NCBI GenBank assembly: GCA_030431455.1
Contig: JAUIJE010000006.1
Location: 62,001 to 126,000, forward strand
Direction of reading: 5' to 3'
Length of the DNA stretch: 64,000 nucleotides
DNA from: a bacterium
GTDB lineage: Bacteria; Myxococcota; UBA727; JAUIJE01
Shown here: one piece after another, positions 1 through 9,260 of the stretch
Layout: the number at the start of each line of letters is the position of its first letter
Position numbering within the stretch: position 1 is the first letter of the stretch
Notes under the pieces: generated by a model
Told to the model about the DNA's origin: nothing
Database searches by the model: none
The model's input: only the letters and a program-made list of their open reading frames with translations
Position numbers and translations under genes: made by a program

Positions 1-677
1 TCTTTGTCGATGGGGCCCGCGTCCTCGACCAGCACCTCGTGCACACGCACGAAGGCGCCGCCCCGGATGACCACCTTGACGTCGACCTCGCTGCTCTCCT
101 GGCTCGACGCGGTCTCGATCTCGACCTCGGCCCCGTAGTAGCCCTTGCGCTCGAGGTAATCGATGATGCGGGCCCGCTGGCGGTCGCGCGCGCTCACCCC
201 CCGCGCGTCCCGGGTGTCGAGGGGGGTGCCCGGCCGCAAGAAGATTCGTTTTTCCAGGTCGGTGCGCAACAGCCGAATGGGCAGCCCCTCGATGTCCACC
301 GCGCGCACGATGCGGGCCCGGGCCACGCCGCAGCGCATGCGCCCCTCGTGGGCGGGGTCGCGCCAGAACCGGCAGTGGGCCGCCTGGTAGCGGTCGAGGC
401 GGAGCAGCCAGCGCTCGGCCTCGACCAAGGTCTTGGGCGTGGCCGGCCGGGTGATGAACGGGGTGAGGTAGGTGAGCAGCTCGGCCTCCTCCCCGGGGCG
501 CGGCCGGTCGACGGTGACCTGCACCCAGGTGACCTGTGGGTCGGGCTTGTCCGTCGGGGGCTCGAGGGTCGCGCGGATGCTCTCGAAGCGGGGCACGGTT
601 TCGGCCGCGGGCGGCTCGGCCCCCGCCGCGGACCCCGCGATGGCCAGCACCCCCAGGAACACGACCGCGCGGATCAA
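1..677 (-). CDS. POTRA-domain Omp85-family protein (TamA/BamA-like), N-terminal part
   Basis: The gene runs off the left edge, so only about 225 N-terminal residues are visible. The reading frame starts at a TTG at 677 whose bases overlap the TGA stop of the upstream tamB gene (a 4-base TTGA junction), which implies translational coupling. Residues 1-20 form a Sec signal peptide (basic MIR, hydrophobic VVFLGVLAIAG, then AAGA). The mature part carries POTRA-like sequence, including VDIEGLPIRLL and a segment with LERKGYYGAEVEIE, the usual repeat pattern of outer-membrane assembly factors. In the family these periplasmic repeats feed a C-terminal beta-barrel, here outside the window. Its pairing with tamB suggests the outer-membrane half of a translocation and assembly module. 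A BamA paralogue or another two-partner POTRA protein is the alternative. Confidence 0.72.
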   Translation of the reverse strand, partial: MIRAVVFLGVLAIAGSAAGAEPPAAETVPRFESIRATLEPPTDKPDPQVTWVQVTVDRPRPGEEAELLTYLTPFITRPATPKTLVEAERWLLRLDRYQAAHCRFWRDPAHEGRMRCGVARARIVRAVDIEGLPIRLLRTDLEKRIFLRPGTPLDTRDARGVSARDRQRARIIDYLERKGYYGAEVEIETASSQESSEVDVKVVIRGGAFVRVHEVLVEDAGPIDK

Positions 678-3600
678 AACTCGAACACCCGGTAGCTGAG
701 GCGCAGGTCGCTGCTGGCTTGGCTCCCGCTGGTGCCGACCCCGCTTTGCACCTCGCCCTGGAACGCGATCTCCTCGCCCACCCACCACGAGGGGAAATGG
801 TCGACGAGGAGCAGGCGCAGCCGGGCGTTGCTCCCGGTGCCGGTGGGTTGGCTGGGGTCGCCGTTTCCAGTGGCATTGGCTTGAACCCCGGTCTCGCCTT
901 CAAACTTGATGCGGTCCCCGAGCTGGTAGCGAACCCCGCCTTTGACCTGCCCGGCCTCGTAAAAAAGGCTGAACTGGATCTGGGTGCCGAACTGTTCGCG
1001 CACGGTCTCCTCGAGGTCGCGGGTGAAGGCGGCGGTGAGCTCGGTGGACACCGCCCGCAGGGCCGCTTCCCGGTCTTGGAAGTTGGCCCCCGACGACAGC
1101 GGGGTCCCGAAGACGATGAAGCGCAGAATCGTGCTCCGGTCGTAGTTGACCCGGGCGTCCTCGACCTCGAAGTTGAGGGTCATGCGGTCGAGGTTGCCGT
1201 CGACGGTCATGGTGCAGGGCAGCTCGGTCTCGAGTCCGCTCTTGGGGGGCTCGAGGTCGCCGCGGGCGAGCACAAAGATGTCCGGGCTGATGCGACCATC
1301 GGGCCGGCGGGGAAATTCGATCTCCGTCTGCTCGATGTCGAAGTTGGCGTACGGGAAGATGACGTTGCCCTCGCTGACCTCGATGAGCCCGGTGAGCTGG
1401 GGCACCCGCACCGAATCGCTGAGGGTGAGTTCGCCCCGCAAGGTGGAGTCGAGGCGAATGGTGGACACGTCGGCCCGGACCCGGAGGTCGCTGACCAACA
1501 GCTCGACGTCGAAGGTGAGGTTCTCCAGGCTCGCCGGGCGCAGTCGTTGGTAGAGCGGCTCGCTCGGCGCGGTGGTGTCCTTTTCGAGATAGAAGTTCTT
1601 GAGCTCGAAGCTGTCGCGCAGGGCGCCCTCGGTGATGCGGGCGGTGCCGGCCAGCACCGGTTCGCTCCGGGGGCCGGTGAGGCTCAACTCAAAGGAGGTG
1701 GTCGCGAACTGGCGGCCCACCGCGTACGACAAGTCCTCGCCCTCGGCCCGGAGGTTCCACTCCGCGAGGCTGATGTCCTCGTCGTCGAACAGGTGCTCGG
1801 CGTCCACCGAGCCATCCACGAACACCCAACCTTCGCCGGTGAGGGCGCGGAACTGCTCGGCCGAGAGCACATGGCGACCGGGCTTGTCCCGCGAGGTCTC
1901 GAGACACAGCGCGCCCCCGTCGAACACCACCGGCTGGCCCCAGGCCCGGGGCACGATCTGCGCGCCGGGGCTCGGCCGCACACACCCGTCGTAGCGGGGC
2001 CGGTCGAGGGGGCCGGCCACCACCAGCTGGGTCTCGGCCGTGCCCCGGGCCGAGCTGACCTCGTCGGTGAGCAGCCGCAGCAGGGCCAATGCCACTTGGC
2101 CTTGCACGCTGACCCCGAGCTCCTGGTCTTGGAAGTCGACGTGGCCGTTCACCGCCACGTCGCGGTCCCCGACGCTGAACAGGGCGGGGTGGACCAGCCG
2201 CACATCGTTCTCGCTGATCGCGACCTCGGCGGGCGCGCTGAGGTGCACCCGGGGGGCGCCGGGGGCGCTCACTTCCATCGTTTCGACATTCACAAAGCCA
2301 TCAACGTGAGTCTTGCCCGCCCCGTCGCGGCGGACGTCGAAGTTGGACATGACCTCGCCGTCGATGCCGAGCTCGGCCGCGGCCAACGCGGGCACAAACT
2401 GTGACCAGGTGTCGTCGGCCGCGGACAGGTCCACGTCGAGGGCGAAGGTCTTGTCGGGGATGCTCACCGGGCCCGACGCCACCGCCCACCACCGTTCGCC
2501 CGCGAGGCACGGCGAGACCGCGGACAGCCGCAGCACGTCGGGGAAGGCGCAGAGCTGGGCCTCGAGTTGGCCCCCCTCGAGGGTCGCGTCCACAAGCACC
2601 CGGCCGTAGGTCCGGTAGGCCGCGACCTCCTCGGAAAAGGCCCGGCCGTTGTCCCCCACCACCGCGTCGGGCCGGGTCGGGACCACCGTGATCGCCGGGG
2701 CCTCGCCGTGCACATAGAGGTCCGGGGACTTGACCGCCCCGCGCACCAATACGTCGACGTCGAACTCCCCGTCCACCACCGGGGCCTGGTCGCTGGCCTT
2801 GGCCACCCAGGGCCCGACGTCGACCCCGCGCACGTGGGCCTCGGCGTTGATCACCGCGCGATCGACGGCGTACGCGGCCCGGGCCCTGACCCGGCCGGTG
2901 CCCCCGCTGAGCCGCAGCGAGGCCTGGACCAACAGCTCGTCGTCGCCGTCGCGGGCGGGGGCCACGCGCACGTGCACGGGGCCGCGGCCGAGGTCGGTCC
3001 CCTCCACCACCAAATCCTTGAGGTCGACGTCGGCGAACACCTCGGGCCGGTCGAACGTCCCGCGCAACGCCACAAGGCCGGCCCCGGCCCCCGTGGCGTG
3101 GTAGTCGGCCACCGCCTGCACCTGGGCGACGTCGATGCGGCTGAGGGTGAGCCGTCCTTGCATGGTTTCGTCGTCGAGCTTGAACACCAAAAGCGGGCTT
3201 TTGGCGTCGAGCAATGGCCCGTGGACCTTGAGGTCTTGCACCAGCACGTTGGGGTCGCTGAAGGTGTACGCGGCGACGACGTGGCCGATGGTCTCGCCCT
3301 GGGTGGCGACGTCGTCGGCTTCGGCGGTGCCTTGCACCACCAGGGCGGCGAGGGTCCCGGAGATGCGCCCTTTGACGTGGGCGCGGCCGGCGACGGGCAA
3401 CGGCTTTCCGGGTTGGCCGGTGGTGATGCGTTCGAGCCGGGCCCGGTGCAGGGCAAATGTGCCGTCGATGTCGCGGTCCCCGAGGAGGGACAGCTCCACC
3501 GCGGCGGTGAGGGGGCCCTCGGCGGCGAGGGCGGTCAGGTTGTCGAGCACCACGCGGCGGCTGGTGGCCTCGACGTGGGTGCGCAGGTCTTTGATCGGCA

Positions 3601-5122
3601 CCCCGCTGGCGCGGGCGGTGGCCACAGTGACGTCGGCGCTCACCTGGGGCAGGTCAAAGGGTCCGGTGATGGTGCCGGCGGCGTCCACCGTGCCGACGGT
3701 CACCGTCTTCGGAATGTCACTGCGCAGCTGCGCGACCTTGGTGGCGTGGGCGGAGAACTCGAGGTTGAGCCTCTTGGCCTTGGTGGCGATGGCGCCCACC
3801 GCCTCCGCCTCGAGGCCGGCGCCCGCGAGGTGTCCGGCGGTGACCCGGACCTGCGACGACGTGACGAAGAGCCGGGCGTTGACCGAGGTGGTGGCGGGCA
3901 GGCTGGTGTCGTAGGCGCGGGCGTTGCGCAGGCGGAGGTCGGCGTCGACGGCGAGCTCTTGCTTGAGATCGAGGGGGCCTTGCAGCACCACGCCGCCGCT
4001 CACCGTGCCCTGGGGCGCGGGGTGGACGCGCCCCCCGGCGGCGTAGGCCAACGGCAGCCCGGCGAGGCCGAGGGTGAGCTTGCCCCGCCGGGTCTCGTGG
4101 ACCACGTTGCCTTCGACGGACACGGTGCTGCCCCCCGCCTTCACGTCGGCGCGCGTGATTTCCGTCTCGGCTTTGGTCACCAGGGCTTGGAACACCCCGC
4201 TTTGGATTTTGTACCCGTCGGCGGTGAACGCGCCGAAGCTGCCGTCGAGACGGACGTCGGGGTCCTCGGCGGGGCCGGTGACGTTGAAGTCGGTGCTGAC
4301 CTTGGGCAACGGAAAGGGCGGGTCGTCGAGGCGGGGGGGCCAGGTGCCGGCGGGCACGTCGACGTGCCCCGAGACGCGCAGGGGGAAATCGCCCTTGGCG
4401 GTGATTTTGCCGCCAGCGCTGAACGGCGCTTTCAGGGCCCGCCCGGTGGCGGACTTGATCTCGAGGGTCTTGCCCACCAACCGGCCTTGGAGCTGGACGT
4501 TGTCGAACGGCACGTCGAGCTGTTCGAGCTTGACCGTGCCCGAGGAGATCTTCGTCTGCGATATGGTGACGAGCGCGAGCTTCTGGGCCACGAACACCTC
4601 GGCCCGGCCCCGCCCCTCGATGCCGTCCGCGACCACCGAGAGTTTTTTGCCGTCCGCGAATCGAACCTGGGCCCGGGTCACCCGGATGTTCTCGATGCGC
4701 ACCTCGAGGTCGGGGGGCTTTTCCGACGAGGCCTGCTCTTTGACCAGGGCGGTGAGGAGGTTGAGCTTGCCACCTTTCATCGCCAGCAGCAGCTGCGGCT
4801 GGTCCACGTCGAGGCCGTCGAGAACGATGTTGCCCGACAGCAGGGCGGTGACCTGAACGTCGGCGGCGAGGCGGCCGATGCGGGCCACCGGGTCCCCCGC
4901 GGGGTCGAGCAGCAGCAGGTCTTCGAGCACCACCGTCGAGGGGGCTTCGAAGGTCACTTTCTTGGGCCGCAAGGTGCCGGGGATGATGTCGTTGACCAAG
5001 CCGATGAGTTTGCCGGGGATGGTGTCGGACAAATCGGCGAGGCGCACCAGGGGCGGGGTCGCGTCCGCCGGTGTCGGCGCGGCGGCGAGCAGCGTCAGCA
5101 GGCACAGGGCGGGGGACGACAC
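674..5122 (-). CDS. tamB: TamB-like translocation and assembly module inner protein
   Basis: This is a 1482-residue protein with an N-terminal hydrophobic signal/anchor (MSSPALCLLTLLAAAP), a long repetitive beta-rich body (AsmA/TamB type) and a typical TamB C-terminus. The C-terminal part contains the motif RFIVFGTPLSSG and ends in LRLSYRVFEF, as expected for DUF490. TamB-family proteins span the periplasm and help insert or supply outer-membrane material together with a POTRA-barrel partner. That partner appears to be the next gene downstream, joined by a 4-base overlap. The start is GTG at 5122. No strong Shine-Dalgarno is visible, so a slightly different start is possible. The length exceeds E. 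coli TamB (about 1260 residues), which is common in delta-type bacteria. The gene order, tamB before the POTRA gene, is the reverse of the E. coli order. Confidence 0.9.
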   Translation of the reverse strand: MSSPALCLLTLLAAAPTPADATPPLVRLADLSDTIPGKLIGLVNDIIPGTLRPKKVTFEAPSTVVLEDLLLLDPAGDPVARIGRLAADVQVTALLSGNIVLDGLDVDQPQLLLAMKGGKLNLLTALVKEQASSEKPPDLEVRIENIRVTRAQVRFADGKKLSVVADGIEGRGRAEVFVAQKLALVTISQTKISSGTVKLEQLDVPFDNVQLQGRLVGKTLEIKSATGRALKAPFSAGGKITAKGDFPLRVSGHVDVPAGTWPPRLDDPPFPLPKVSTDFNVTGPAEDPDVRLDGSFGAFTADGYKIQSGVFQALVTKAETEITRADVKAGGSTVSVEGNVVHETRRGKLTLGLAGLPLAYAAGGRVHPAPQGTVSGGVVLQGPLDLKQELAVDADLRLRNARAYDTSLPATTSVNARLFVTSSQVRVTAGHLAGAGLEAEAVGAIATKAKRLNLEFSAHATKVAQLRSDIPKTVTVGTVDAAGTITGPFDLPQVSADVTVATARASGVPIKDLRTHVEATSRRVVLDNLTALAAEGPLTAAVELSLLGDRDIDGTFALHRARLERITTGQPGKPLPVAGRAHVKGRISGTLAALVVQGTAEADDVATQGETIGHVVAAYTFSDPNVLVQDLKVHGPLLDAKSPLLVFKLDDETMQGRLTLSRIDVAQVQAVADYHATGAGAGLVALRGTFDRPEVFADVDLKDLVVEGTDLGRGPVHVRVAPARDGDDELLVQASLRLSGGTGRVRARAAYAVDRAVINAEAHVRGVDVGPWVAKASDQAPVVDGEFDVDVLVRGAVKSPDLYVHGEAPAITVVPTRPDAVVGDNGRAFSEEVAAYRTYGRVLVDATLEGGQLEAQLCAFPDVLRLSAVSPCLAGERWWAVASGPVSIPDKTFALDVDLSAADDTWSQFVPALAAAELGIDGEVMSNFDVRRDGAGKTHVDGFVNVETMEVSAPGAPRVHLSAPAEVAISENDVRLVHPALFSVGDRDVAVNGHVDFQDQELGVSVQGQVALALLRLLTDEVSSARGTAETQLVVAGPLDRPRYDGCVRPSPGAQIVPRAWGQPVVFDGGALCLETSRDKPGRHVLSAEQFRALTGEGWVFVDGSVDAEHLFDDEDISLAEWNLRAEGEDLSYAVGRQFATTSFELSLTGPRSEPVLAGTARITEGALRDSFELKNFYLEKDTTAPSEPLYQRLRPASLENLTFDVELLVSDLRVRADVSTIRLDSTLRGELTLSDSVRVPQLTGLIEVSEGNVIFPYANFDIEQTEIEFPRRPDGRISPDIFVLARGDLEPPKSGLETELPCTMTVDGNLDRMTLNFEVEDARVNYDRSTILRFIVFGTPLSSGANFQDREAALRAVSTELTAAFTRDLEETVREQFGTQIQFSLFYEAGQVKGGVRYQLGDRIKFEGETGVQANATGNGDPSQPTGTGSNARLRLLLVDHFPSWWVGEEIAFQGEVQSGVGTSGSQASSDLRLSYRVFEF

Positions 5123-5251
5123 CGGGGAAGCCTAGATCGATGCACACGTTTTGGCCGGTTTCGTGCTGCGGCAATTGGACTATGTTGCCGAGCGCAGCAC
5201 GGGGCGGAATCGGGGGGGCGACCGTCGCGTTGGGTGCGGACGAGGTGAGCG

Positions 5252-6319
5252 ATGAAGGTCGGTTTGATGTTTGGTGGGCGGTCGGCCGAGCACTTGGTCA
5301 GCGTGCGGTCGGCCAAGACGGTGGCCCAAGGGCTGGCCGCGGCCGGGCACGAGGTCGTGCCGCTCGGCATCGCCGAAAACGGCGTGATGGTCGACGTGCC
5401 CACCGCAGAGGACGTGCTCGCGCGCCGGGACCGGGTCGCGGCCCCCGCGGGCGGCGACATCCGCGCGTCCTATCGCACGCTCCTCGACGCCGACCTCGAG
5501 GTGGTGTTCCCCATCGTGCACGGGACGTACGGCGAGGACGGGACCTTGCAAGGGCTGCTGGCGATGCTCGACGTGCCCTGCGTCGGGGCCAGCGTGGTGA
5601 CCTCGTCGGTGTGTATGGACAAGGTCTTGACCAAACGCGTGCTCGACGCGGCCGGCATCGCGGTGGTGCCGTACACCACCATCGCGCGGGCGGCCCGGGA
5701 CACGGCGCTGCAGAAAGCCCGCGACCTGGGCGGGCCCTGGTTCGTCAAGCCCGCGGTGGGCGGCTCGTCGGTGGGCTGCACCGGGGCCCCCGACGAGGAC
5801 GCCCTGGTCCGGGCGGTGGACCTCGCGCTGCGCTTCGACGACGTGGTCCTGATCGAAAAGTCGGTCAAGGGCCGCGAGCTCGAGTGTGCGGTGCTCGGGC
5901 CCCGCGGCGACTTGTCCGCGTCGTGCATCGGCGAGATCGTGCCCGGCGGAGAGTTCTACGACTACGCGGACAAATACCTCAACGACACCGCGCAGCTGCA
6001 TGCCCCCGCGCCCCTGTCCGACGAGGACACCGCGCGGCTGTCACGGGCGGCGGTGCGCGCGTTCGACGCGGTTGCGGGCTCGGGCATGGCCCGGGTGGAT
6101 TTTTTCCTCACCGACGACGCGCTCTACGTCAACGAGATCAACACCCTGCCGGGCTTCACCAGCATTTCGATGTACCCCCGCCTGTGGGGCCTGTCCGGGC
6201 TCGCCTTGCCCGACCTCTGCGATCGGCTGTGCCGCATCGCCGTCGACGAGCACCGCGCCCACGCCGCCACCCAATCGGCCATCGCCGCGTTCATCGACGA
6301 GGTGGCGGGCGGCGGCTGA
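5252..6319 (+). CDS. ddl: D-alanine--D-alanine ligase
   Basis: This 355-residue ATP-grasp enzyme joins two D-alanines in the cytoplasm for peptidoglycan precursor synthesis. The N-terminus LMFGGRSAEHLVSVRSA matches the Ddl signature, and the Glu before His (the substrate-binding Glu of DdlB/VanA) is kept. The following position, usually Glu or Asp (EHEVS/EHDVS), is Leu here. The centre has WFVKPAVGGSSVGC (ATP-grasp) and KSVKGRELECAVLG. The C-terminus has EINTLPGFTSISMYP, the Mg-binding and oxyanion region. The ATG start follows a short spacer after the divergent tamB gene. The 3' end overlaps the convergent membrane-protein gene by 29 bases. It stands outside a dcw cluster here. The assignment is secure, but whether the product is a D-Ala-D-Ala or a variant depsipeptide ligase cannot be read from sequence alone. 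Confidence 0.95.
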   Translation: MKVGLMFGGRSAEHLVSVRSAKTVAQGLAAAGHEVVPLGIAENGVMVDVPTAEDVLARRDRVAAPAGGDIRASYRTLLDADLEVVFPIVHGTYGEDGTLQGLLAMLDVPCVGASVVTSSVCMDKVLTKRVLDAAGIAVVPYTTIARAARDTALQKARDLGGPWFVKPAVGGSSVGCTGAPDEDALVRAVDLALRFDDVVLIEKSVKGRELECAVLGPRGDLSASCIGEIVPGGEFYDYADKYLNDTAQLHAPAPLSDEDTARLSRAAVRAFDAVAGSGMARVDFFLTDDALYVNEINTLPGFTSISMYPRLWGLSGLALPDLCDRLCRIAVDEHRAHAATQSAIAAFIDEVAGGG

Positions 6320-7955
6320 GCGCCTCGAGCTCGGCCCGCACCGTGCGGTGGACCCAGCGCGCGGCCTCCGCCACCGCCGGCCCGGCGTCGTGCCCCTGCG
6401 CGACCAGCGCCTCGACCCGCAAGCGGTGGCCTTCGACCAAACCCGGGTCGAGGGCCAGCGCTTGTTCCGCCCGGGCCTGGGCCGCGGCCGCGTCGCCCCG
6501 CAACAGGGCATAGCGGCCGGCCAACACCCGCGCCGCGGGCACAGGCTCGTCGACGTCCAAGGCCGCTTGCAACGCGGTCTCGAGCTCGGCCCTGGCCGTG
6601 TCGCAGGCCGGCCCCGACCCGCACCGGGCCGCGGTGCGCAGCCGGTGCGCGGCCTCGGCCACGCGCACCTCGGGGTCTGTCCCCGCGTAGGGCGCAAACG
6701 CGTGCAGCCAGGCCCCGTCGTCGGCAAAACCCGCCAAGGCCGTGCCCCGGACGGACAACACCAGGGCGAGCACCGCCGCGCCCGCCGCCGCCGCGGCCAA
6801 GCCCCGCCGGGTCCACGCCGCCGCCGCGGGCCGCTCGCCCACCGCCGCGCCCACCGCGAGCGCGACCACCGCCGCGGTCTGGCCCACCTGCCCGTCGTAG
6901 TCGATGAACAACCGCCCCACCGCGCACAGGCCCGCGACCGCAAACAACCGGGCCCCGGTGCCCTCGGCCCGCCACACCGCGCGGGCGAGCCACAGCCCGA
7001 GAGCGACCAGCCCCACCCCGAGCACGAGGCCGCCGAGCCCGGCCTCGGCCGCGAGGGTGAGCGGGGTGCTGTGCGCGTAGAGCGTCTCGTTGCTCCCCGG
7101 TGGGCGCAATTGGGCATAGCCATAGGCGAACCGGCCGAGCCCCCAACCCGTGGCCGGCCGGGCCGCGAACAACGACAGCGCGGTCTGCCAGTTGGCCCAC
7201 CGCTCGCCGGCCGAGTGCAGCAGCGGGTCGAGGCCACGCCCGAGCAACACCGCGGTGGGCAAAGCCACGCCCAGGCCCATCACCCACCGGTTGCGGGTGT
7301 GCCCCACCGCGAACCACCACGCGCCCCCGGCGAGCAGCAAGATCACACCGTTGCTGCGCGCGACCACCAGCCCGAGCAGGCACAGCCCCGCCGCGGCCAG
7401 GGCCCCGGCGCGCGCCGCCCCCGCGCGGGGATGGGCAAAGGCCAGCCACCACAACCCCCCGAGCAGGCACAGGCCGCCCGCGAGGTCGGGGGACAGCGAC
7501 AGCCCCACCGGGCGCAGGGCAGAAAGCAGACTCATTGTGCTCGGGTCCGCCCCGTCGGGGGGCGCGGCCAAGGCCGCGGGCCAAGACACGAAGCGTTGGT
7601 AGAGCATGGTCGCGGCGTGTACGCACACCGCGCCGCCGGCGGCGGCGGCGAGCCAAGGATCGCGCCGGAGCCGTTGCCCGACGACAAAAAAGCCGAACCC
7701 CGACAGCACCGCCGGGACCGCGTACAGCGACAGTCGCGGGTGGCTCGAGGCCCCCACCGCGAGCACGAGCACCCCCGCGGTGGCGAGCAACGCGCGCCCA
7801 AGCCACACCGGTCCGCCCGCCCACCACGCCGCGAGCCCACAGGCCACCGCGGCGAGGCCAGCGTCGACGACATCGGGGCCATGGGCCACCAGCGCCACCC
7901 GGCCCACGACCAGAGCCGCGGCGAGGAGCGTGGCGAACCCGGGGGCACTCACCAA
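6291..7955 (-). CDS. O-antigen ligase/polymerase-like (Wzy/WaaL type) membrane protein
   Basis: A 554-residue integral membrane protein with about 10-12 hydrophobic segments rich in Ala, Leu and Val over roughly the first 390 residues. A loop reads TGWGLGRFAYGYAQ followed by ETLYAHSTPLTLAAEAG, which matches the O-antigen ligase/polymerase pattern (GxGxG-type turn, then a His-Ser motif and E-x-G) of PF04932-type proteins. The last 150 residues are soluble, Ala-rich and helical, resembling the TPR-like tails common in Wzy-C proteins. The family transfers or polymerises undecaprenyl-linked glycans at the periplasmic face of the inner membrane. Start is TTG at 7955 or GTG at 7952. No glycosyltransferases lie next to it, so the substrate is unknown. 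Confidence 0.72.
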   Translation of the reverse strand: MVSAPGFATLLAAALVVGRVALVAHGPDVVDAGLAAVACGLAAWWAGGPVWLGRALLATAGVLVLAVGASSHPRLSLYAVPAVLSGFGFFVVGQRLRRDPWLAAAAGGAVCVHAATMLYQRFVSWPAALAAPPDGADPSTMSLLSALRPVGLSLSPDLAGGLCLLGGLWWLAFAHPRAGAARAGALAAAGLCLLGLVVARSNGVILLLAGGAWWFAVGHTRNRWVMGLGVALPTAVLLGRGLDPLLHSAGERWANWQTALSLFAARPATGWGLGRFAYGYAQLRPPGSNETLYAHSTPLTLAAEAGLGGLVLGVGLVALGLWLARAVWRAEGTGARLFAVAGLCAVGRLFIDYDGQVGQTAAVVALAVGAAVGERPAAAAWTRRGLAAAAAGAAVLALVLSVRGTALAGFADDGAWLHAFAPYAGTDPEVRVAEAAHRLRTAARCGSGPACDTARAELETALQAALDVDEPVPAARVLAGRYALLRGDAAAAQARAEQALALDPGLVEGHRLRVEALVAQGHDAGPAVAEAARWVHRTVRAELEALSRRPPPRR

Positions 7956-7971
7956 TGAAACTGGATCAGGC

Positions 7972-7987
7972 CGCGCGCGCGCGCGCG
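7972..7987. repeat. Alternating CG dinucleotide run
   Basis: Sixteen bases of perfectly alternating C and G lie in the 36-base gap between the stop of the secreted-protein gene and the start of the O-antigen ligase-like gene. Such runs can adopt Z-DNA and are slippage-prone. No function is shown. Confidence 0.5.
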
Positions 7988-7991
7988 GGCA

Positions 7992-8972
7992 TCAAGGCGC
8001 GGCCTCTCCCCCGAGGGGACCGCAGGATTTGACTTTGCCGTTGGCGGCGACCACGACGTCGACGGTCAACTTGGGGGCCACATCGAGCTTGACCGTGGTG
8101 TCTGGCCGGCCCCGCTCCTTGGGGAACCGCCACCGCTTGATCTCGGTGCACACGCAGGACTCGGCCTTTTTCTTGTCCTTCACCCGCGCCGGGCCGACCC
8201 ATTTTTGCCGGCATCGTTTGAGGCCGACATCGCGGGCCTTCGCGTAGTCCTTGAACATCGCGTCGGCGGTGTTCTGGGCCGCGATCGCGCTCGCTTCCCC
8301 CTCGAAGGAGCTGCTGGGCCCGCCGCGTTTGGTGGCGATCTTGGACTTGTCCAAAAAGCAGCCCCTCGACGTGAGCGCGGACTGCAACGCGCCCTTTTCG
8401 GACTCGGACAGGTCGAGCGGTTGGGCGAGCACCACGGTGTCGCGGGCGCACTCACAGGCCGCTTGGAACAGGCCGCCGTCGCCCCGGAGCGCCTTGTCCG
8501 CCGCCGCCGCCACCGACGCGGGGGTGCCGGCGGGGAGCTTGTTGAGGCGGTCGTGCACGTCGAGAGCGACCTGGCAGGCGGCTTTGTGCGCGAGGTATTT
8601 GTTCTCGCCGTGGCCCTTCTTCTTTTTGACCGGGCTGTAGGTGGCGATGGATTGGGCGGTCTTGATCGCGTTCTGGGCCGCGTCGCGTTGACGCTCCACC
8701 GCGAGGGGATCGGTGATTGCCTCGTCGCGGTTGAGGTTGTTGTAGACCGCCAAGCGGCACCGCAGCCCGACGAGATCGCGGCTGTTGATCTGTGATTCGC
8801 AGTCGTCGGTGAGGCGGGCGGCCTTCAACCCGTCGGAGATCTTCGCTTTGGGCACCATCCGGGGGATGGCGCGGATCGATCCCGGTTCCTCGAGGGTGCG
8901 GTTGGCCGCGGCCGGGGCGGCCCACACGAGGGCGGCGACGGCAGCGCACATCGACAAGGTCGGTTTGATCAT
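7992..8972 (-). CDS. Secreted protein of unknown function with AgmX/PglI-like C-terminus
   Basis: A 326-residue protein with a clear Sec signal peptide (MIKPTLSMCAAVAALVWAAPAAA, cleavage before NRTLEE). The start is well supported: ATG at 8972 follows AAGGAGG at about 7 bases. The mature part contains several Cys (pairs such as CECA and CVCTE), a Lys-rich stretch (KKKKGHG) and helical Ala-rich segments. The end reads CTEIKRWRFPKERG, followed by a beta-rich VDVVVAANGKVKSC. The Cys/Ile/Trp-Arg-Phe-Pro pattern resembles the C-terminal domain of AgmX/PglI-type proteins, which in myxobacteria is linked to envelope and motility functions. This is a resemblance recalled from memory and not a search result. 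Expected location is the periplasm or outside. Confidence 0.6.
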   Translation of the reverse strand: MIKPTLSMCAAVAALVWAAPAAANRTLEEPGSIRAIPRMVPKAKISDGLKAARLTDDCESQINSRDLVGLRCRLAVYNNLNRDEAITDPLAVERQRDAAQNAIKTAQSIATYSPVKKKKGHGENKYLAHKAACQVALDVHDRLNKLPAGTPASVAAAADKALRGDGGLFQAACECARDTVVLAQPLDLSESEKGALQSALTSRGCFLDKSKIATKRGGPSSSFEGEASAIAAQNTADAMFKDYAKARDVGLKRCRQKWVGPARVKDKKKAESCVCTEIKRWRFPKERGRPDTTVKLDVAPKLTVDVVVAANGKVKSCGPLGGEAAP

Positions 8973-9171
8973 GCATTCCTCCTTGCGGAAGGGACGATTC
9001 GTCGGCGAGCGGCATTCGGCGCCGCCGCGCGTTCAAAGCGGCCAGCCGCAAACACTCATCGACACGGACCGGCCGTCGTCATACCACCCCCCTCGGGCCA
9101 GATGACAGCGCGGCTCCAAAACAGAGACACCACGGCGGATTTCAGCCGAATTTGAGGGGCACGGGTTAGAC

Positions 9172-9201
9172 TTGACCCAACTTAGAGCCGGTCCCTATCG
9201 T
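9172..9201 (+). promoter_or_regulatory. Candidate sigma70-type promoter for the TPR gene
   Basis: Within the 288-base divergent gap 8973-9260, TTGACC (9172-9177) and TATCGT (9196-9201) are separated by 18 bases, about 60 bases before the TTG start at 9261. The -10 match is modest. The rest of the gap shows nothing clear apart from the Shine-Dalgarno of the divergent gene. Confidence 0.35.
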
Positions 9202-9260
9202 CCTCGGAGCCCCCGAGGACCGGGGCCACGACCGCGCTGTGTGCGCATAGCGGAGCCCTT

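Noticed and set aside
536-5248. Long plus-strand open frames (622 and 893 codons) opposite tamB
   Set aside because: Their Ala/Gly/Arg/His/Pro-rich products are typical antisense shadows in high-GC DNA. The minus-strand frame encodes a coherent TamB.
5285-5335. Missing catalytic Glu in Ddl (EHLVS)
   Set aside because: The substrate-binding Glu is the one before His and is present. Only the less critical next acidic position is Leu.
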